Shown in pieces: positions 59,673-63,444 of a stretch of 63,444 nt of DNA. The notes below the pieces were generated by a model. The model made no database searches. It was given only the letters and a program-made list of their open reading frames with translations, and had not been told where the DNA came from. The translations under genes and the position numbers were made by a program. Source of the stretch: Thermoplasmata archaeon (lineage in GTDB: Archaea > Thermoplasmatota > Thermoplasmata > Thermoplasmatales > Thermoplasmataceae); the NCBI GenBank assembly GCA_021802055.1, contig JAKAAY010000005.1, positions 15,419 through 78,862 of the forward strand. The letters are read 5' to 3'. The stretch's first letter is position 1. The number at the start of each line of letters is the position of its first letter.

Positions 59673-62237
59673 ATGGGAAAGTTAACCTCGCTTCTCGTGG
59701 GAATGGCTTCTGCTTTGATATTATCATATTACGTCCTCAGCACAGCATATGCTCCGATCCTCAACTGGCTTGGACCGCTATTGGGTTATCACCTGAACCT
59801 TCTTATGGGGCTCTTCTACCTCCTATTGGGTATCCCAACAGATCATCTGGTTCTTCTTGGCTCCCTGGTCCTGATTGCAGCCTTAATCGGCATTACGTCA
59901 GCGAAGGTGGGCCGCGCCCTTGGGGTCGTCACTCTGGTTATTTTCCTTTCCTGGGTTATAATGGGGCTCACCGCTTTTGCCATGTTCCTTTCGTTCAGTC
60001 ATGGAGCTGGTATCAGCGGTATCTTCGCCTCTGCCCAGACGTCTTCTTCCGCTGCTTTCCCCAGCCCACCGCCTGGGTCTGATCTGTACAGCATTATCAC
60101 CGAGCCTGTGATATTTAGGATATTTTCATTCCTGTCCGGATTTGCCAGCAGTGCAATTGCCAGTTCCACGACAGGTGCCGGAGGTCCTTCCCCATCAGGG
60201 TTTATAGGACCGTTGCTGACAGGAGGGCTAGGGCTGTTGCTTGAGATATTTATAGAGCATCTCGTGATCCTGTATGGAGTCAGCGGTGTGACGGCATACC
60301 TTGTCCGGAAGTATCTTCTCGGCGGTGGTAAGAAGGGAGTGATAACACCTGTTGAGCCTCCCAGGCCACTGGTTCAGCAGCAGGAACCCGAGGGCCAGCG
60401 CACCATGAGCAGGATTGCTGCAGTATTGCTTATTGCCATCGTCCTGGGATCTGCCTTTGTCGTTCTGGGCAGCGCAGGGTCCACTGGAGTTGCCAGTCCT
60501 GGGTATTCCCAGGATGCAGTTGCGGCTGAGATGTCTGGAATGGGTGCTATGCTGACGCAATACCCCTTGACCGACGGTGCGCATGATGCATGGATGCCGT
60601 ACGATCTCCCGGCATTATTCAGTGCTCTGGGGAACCACGTTGGAGGAAAAAATTCACCTGCGGAGTCAGAGCTTGCAAACCAGCAGGCTGCACCCGCCGC
60701 CAGTTATCTCAACCTTACCACCGTAGAAGGGGGTGTTTCACTTGTAACCGGCACTGGAAGCGTCTATAACATATGCGGGCTGTACAATTCGTCGGGTTCA
60801 CATGGCTCTTTCTTTAATGGCCCCGACTTCTCCGGTAGCGCTTTTAGCATTGTTCTGCTCCAGAACAATATTGGGGAAGCGCTTTCTCTGCTGAATTTGA
60901 ACTCCACCGGGAGTAATATCACAGGAATATCTTCCAGTTCCTTCACATCCCTGATCCCGTCTTACGTCTTCATAGTGGGGTACAACGGAAGTCTGAATAC
61001 CACATCCAGCCTTGCGTCAGGTGCCGCAGCTGAGGTTGCGTCGCAGTTGGGAATCGGCGGGTTTGTGAAGTTGATAGCCTTAAGCACTTCCTCCCTGCTT
61101 GGAAGCTTAGGTTCCTCTGGATTCTCTCTGTCATTTTATGTGTTCATAGGAGAGGCTGATTTCGGCGTCTCTGCGGTAAAGGCATCCACCGGCATTATTC
61201 CATCAATAGGGAATGGAGCCGTGAACCTATTGATGAAGAACTCGTATTCCACGGGATATACTGTACCTGGATCAGGCCCACAGAGTGCAACAGGGTCAAT
61301 GCTGGCAATGGGACAAATTAATGGAAAGGATCTGGGTTCTCTGGGACACAGCATGTTTGGCTCCAACATCTCTGTGGCGCCCTCTGGTATTGCATCATTC
61401 GCAATTGGGATTTCTATGTGGCAAAACCGTGTCCATTACTCCACCAGCAGTTATAACATGACCCTCTCCGACCTCTTTGGATACAGCGGATCTCTCAACC
61501 TGAACACCGGAGCAAACCTGACCCTGCTGGCCATAGGGCATGAGCCGTTCGGAGCGTCTCCATTCTCCATCCGTTCATACAACGCTTCATTGTTTGTCAG
61601 CAACCTATCCAGGGCGGGACTCGTATCGGGGCAGTTTGCGAACGGCAGTATGCAGGAATACCCATCCGGCCAGTCATTGTCCACAGATACTGCCTATTCC
61701 TCATTTTCAGGAACGTATACTCCCAACGTAAATGTCTCTGTGACCGGGAGCGTTTCCGGATCAAATCTTGCCACGCTAAACATAGAGGTGACGGACAATG
61801 ACAATCTCCCCATGGAGAATGTAACCCCCCAACTGACTGCTTTCTTTGATTCATATAACTCCTCAATGAAGATAATCAGCAGCACGGGAAGTGCCAGTAT
61901 GGGATCTATTCAACCGGGGCAGTCCAAGATATTGACGTACAGGTTGCAACTCTATGGATCTGGCGAATACTATCTGCCACCGCTGGTGGTTAGTTATGCC
62001 TATGCTGGTAACCATTATTCCCCTTCTTACACCTCTTACACACTCATCCCGAGTCTGCCTTCCGTGGCCTATGCATCCACCACAGCCATGATAACCCCCC
62101 TCGAGTTCATACACTGGTCAGGGGCAAGCTTCCACATCGGCCCTCTCGACTTCTTTGAGATCATCATCCTCCTGATTATACTCCTGGATGTCTACATGGA
62201 GTACAGGCATTTCACCAAATCGAGAAAAGTGCGCTGA
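59673..62237 (+). CDS. Large multi-helix membrane/surface protein, unknown
   Basis: An 854-residue protein. About four hydrophobic helices occur in residues 5-110, another at 185-215 and a signal-like one at about 247-268 (RIAAVLLIAIVLGSAFVVLGSA). Residues 270-820 are a large Ser/Gly/Asn-rich domain with many Asn-X-Ser/Thr sites, presumably outside. A final helix (about 823-845, EIIILLIILLDVYMEY) precedes a basic tail. No catalytic motif or known fold was recognised. The opening helices before a big exterior domain are unusual for an S-layer protein. A TATA-like element lies at 59631-59640. Confidence 0.7.
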   Translation: MGKLTSLLVGMASALILSYYVLSTAYAPILNWLGPLLGYHLNLLMGLFYLLLGIPTDHLVLLGSLVLIAALIGITSAKVGRALGVVTLVIFLSWVIMGLTAFAMFLSFSHGAGISGIFASAQTSSSAAFPSPPPGSDLYSIITEPVIFRIFSFLSGFASSAIASSTTGAGGPSPSGFIGPLLTGGLGLLLEIFIEHLVILYGVSGVTAYLVRKYLLGGGKKGVITPVEPPRPLVQQQEPEGQRTMSRIAAVLLIAIVLGSAFVVLGSAGSTGVASPGYSQDAVAAEMSGMGAMLTQYPLTDGAHDAWMPYDLPALFSALGNHVGGKNSPAESELANQQAAPAASYLNLTTVEGGVSLVTGTGSVYNICGLYNSSGSHGSFFNGPDFSGSAFSIVLLQNNIGEALSLLNLNSTGSNITGISSSSFTSLIPSYVFIVGYNGSLNTTSSLASGAAAEVASQLGIGGFVKLIALSTSSLLGSLGSSGFSLSFYVFIGEADFGVSAVKASTGIIPSIGNGAVNLLMKNSYSTGYTVPGSGPQSATGSMLAMGQINGKDLGSLGHSMFGSNISVAPSGIASFAIGISMWQNRVHYSTSSYNMTLSDLFGYSGSLNLNTGANLTLLAIGHEPFGASPFSIRSYNASLFVSNLSRAGLVSGQFANGSMQEYPSGQSLSTDTAYSSFSGTYTPNVNVSVTGSVSGSNLATLNIEVTDNDNLPMENVTPQLTAFFDSYNSSMKIISSTGSASMGSIQPGQSKILTYRLQLYGSGEYYLPPLVVSYAYAGNHYSPSYTSYTLIPSLPSVAYASTTAMITPLEFIHWSGASFHIGPLDFFEIIILLIILLDVYMEYRHFTKSRKVR

Positions 62238-62622
62238 AGTACCCCTTCAGGGCCTCCTCGTCATCTAATGAGTATATAGACAAGGAACACTCTACAGGGA
62301 TAGAGGTGATAGATTGTTTATATTTCCACCCAATTTTGAAGAGAGCCTCTCGTTTATTACTTCTAATTATTCCAACTCATTTTTGCCCGCTCAAATCTGA
62401 ATTGCGCAGGATATTTTCAATTTTACAGCAGATTTAGTACCATACCCTATGTGGTAGCATTCGAATGGCTCATCCGGCTCACACCAAAGCTTTCCTGCCT
62501 TTATCCGCAACCTAAATTAAGTTCTCCTCCAAATATCAATAATATTCATACTACGCATGATCAGATTCGACTTCATTCCCACTCCACCGTAACGACCTGG
62601 CTTATTGTTGGCCTAGAATCGA
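62238..62622. other. AT-rich intergenic region, no gene seen
   Basis: About 385 bases between the surface protein and a convergent small gene. The stretch is AT-rich with several TATTTAT- and ATATT-like segments. The only open frame, 62451-62651, starts with GTG and reads as low-complexity. No hairpin terminator, tRNA or repeat was found. Confidence 0.5.
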
Positions 62623-62910
62623 TCATGGAATCAGCCCGGAATTCAGAATAACCTGTGGAAATACCCAGTTTCCGAAAACCATTTGATAAGCATTACCGTG
62701 GGAGGAGACGGTGAGCTTTCCACCAGAACCGGTGAAAAGGGAGCTTGTAGAAACGTACTGGCTCGCACTGAACTCCGCGCTCCCGGAATACGGGCCACCG
62801 GGAGGAATGGGCGGATAGACCGCAGTTCCCTGGTAAATGACCGGAACGAACAGAGCAAACGCAACGGCAGCTATAACGGCGCAGTAAATCACTCCCCTTT
62901 TACGAATCAT
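62623..62910 (-). CDS. Small secreted or membrane-anchored protein
   Basis: A 95-residue protein beginning MIRKRGVIYCAVIAAVAFALFV: a basic start and a single hydrophobic helix, either a signal peptide or anchor. The rest is Pro/Gly/Ser/Tyr-rich (YPPIPPGGPYSG), facing outside. It overlaps the 3' end of the upstream membrane gene by eleven bases, so both are likely co-transcribed. No family recognised. ATG 62910 is chosen; longer upstream starts lie in that gene's frame region. Confidence 0.55.
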   Translation of the reverse strand: MIRKRGVIYCAVIAAVAFALFVPVIYQGTAVYPPIPPGGPYSGSAEFSASQYVSTSSLFTGSGGKLTVSSHGNAYQMVFGNWVFPQVILNSGLIP

Positions 62911-63274
62911 TTCTGCGTCCCCTCCTCTCAACCGCAAATAAATACGCACACGCCGGCACCACGAAGACGTCAAGGCCTATGTTTATTATAGAAAATACCT
63001 CAAACCCATAGATGTGAAGTCTGACAACGGCAAGGGAAGCGCCGAGAAACGGCAGGATTATCCCGAGGAGATAGAAGATTTTCACGGATTTAAAGAGCCC
63101 GATGGAAATGACAAGATAGATGGTTCCAAACACAACGCCGGCGATGAGCGTCGGCAGCGTAACCTTAAGGATGAAGAGCTGGAGGTAATGCACATATGCC
63201 GCAGTACCAATAACAGCAGATGCTGCAACCTCAAGATCTCTTTTGTCTATTTTTACACTTTGTGAGGGTTTCAA
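62900..63274 (-). CDS. Membrane protein with four helices, unknown
   Basis: About 124 residues with four hydrophobic segments (for example AASAVIGTAAYVHYLQLFI, TLIAGVVFGTIYLVISIGLF, IFYLLGIILPFLGASLAVV and IINIGLDVFVVPACAYLF). Chosen start is a TTG at 63274, since the only in-frame ATGs, at 63370 and 63364, would overlap the preceding gene by 65-71 bases. The start is uncertain. No known family. Together with its two neighbours it forms a small minus-strand cluster that continues beyond the right edge. Confidence 0.5.
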   Translation of the reverse strand: MKPSQSVKIDKRDLEVAASAVIGTAAYVHYLQLFILKVTLPTLIAGVVFGTIYLVISIGLFKSVKIFYLLGIILPFLGASLAVVRLHIYGFEVFSIINIGLDVFVVPACAYLFAVERRGRRNDS

Positions 63275-63299
63275 TTTTGTCGCCCCTTTAAGGTCTCCA

Positions 63300-63444
63300 T
63301 CATATCCATCCCCAAACCTCCTCGCCCAGTTCCGAATAGTATTCCAGCAGCGGATGTGTGTCATGATCAACCATCAGGGAGTTCATCATTATGGAGACGT
63401 ATTCATCGGCTTCTGCAGCGGGAACGAACGTCGTATCGTAGAGC
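63300..63444 (-). CDS. C-terminal end of an unknown protein (partial)
   Basis: The minus strand at the right edge is open from the edge to a TGA at 63300-63302, giving at least 47 residues of acidic, well-structured sequence (AADEY-like EADEYVSIMMNSL, then HPLLEYYSELGEEVWGWI). It looks like the true C-terminus of a cytoplasmic protein, lying 25 bases before the TTG start of the next gene. The product is not identifiable from this piece. Confidence 0.5.
   Translation of the reverse strand, partial: LYDTTFVPAAEADEYVSIMMNSLMVDHDTHPLLEYYSELGEEVWGWI

Noticed and set aside
62451-62651. 66-codon frame in the right intergenic region
   Set aside because: GTG start, no promoter at usual distance and low-complexity His/Ser/Thr content.

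Overview
The window looks like a piece of chromosome from a Thermoplasmata archaeon, most likely order Thermoplasmatales. The informational genes are archaeal: Alba, the small primase subunit, GatD/GatE, a PAC2 protein and archaeal-type triosephosphate isomerase. Many first-of-operon genes have a TATA box centred about 24-28 bases upstream of the start codon, which points to leaderless transcripts. Respiratory complex I lacks the NADH-oxidising subunits, NuoJ is split in two, and the secreted peptidases (a thermopsin relative and a sedolisin) belong to families that work in acid. The genus cannot be fixed from sequence alone.

Layout. 1-5367 (minus) is the 5' part of a giant secreted protein with a thermopsin-like domain, a beta-helix region and an array of at least eleven repeat domains; it runs off the left edge. 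6027-10637 holds a duplicated winged-helix regulator, a DUF2203 protein, a parvulin, an acyl-CoA ligase and a VIT1-like/DUF211 pair. 10784-18444 carries tpiA, a membrane protein, tRNA-Gly, a lysine-dehydrogenase-like enzyme, a secreted lipase, hutH and thrS. 18606-20432 has tatA-tatC and a divergent crotonase. 20532-30660 (minus) is one long operon, nuoA-B-C-D-H-I-J(N)-J(C)-K-L-M-N, ending in two unknown small genes with four-base overlaps. 30750-38933 (minus) holds PAC2, gatD-gatE, a DUF72 protein, an acyl-CoA dehydrogenase, rubrerythrin-DUF3501 and priS. 38981-42310 (plus) is a membrane-anchored sedolisin. 42307-50323 (minus) holds a methionine cluster (MetF-like, MetE-N-like, MetE-C), an ALDH7 aldehyde dehydrogenase, a prenyl diphosphate synthase, Alba, an Lrp regulator, a small conserved protein and an AbrB-PhoU regulator. 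50402-53304 (plus) is the glyoxylate shunt pair aceB-aceA, followed by tRNA-Leu. 53602-57953 (minus) has an orphan adenine methylase, a sugar epimerase, a lone Lrp effector domain and a thiolase. The right end holds a LysE exporter, a flavin reductase and several membrane or surface proteins of unknown function.

How the genes fit together. Exported peptidases and a lipase would digest external polymers. Acyl-CoA ligase, acyl-CoA dehydrogenase, a crotonase and a thiolase suggest fatty-acid oxidation to acetyl-CoA, which the glyoxylate shunt would turn into C4 acids. The lysine-dehydrogenase-like enzyme, ALDH7 and histidine ammonia-lyase suggest amino-acid catabolism. The truncated complex I would take the electrons through an unidentified input partner. 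This picture suits a heterotrophic scavenger. No CRISPR array, insertion sequence, prophage or rRNA gene was seen. The best leads for something undescribed are the two unknown genes locked to the end of the nuo operon, the zinc-ribbon-like insertion in threonyl-tRNA synthetase, and the giant thermopsin-repeat protein.
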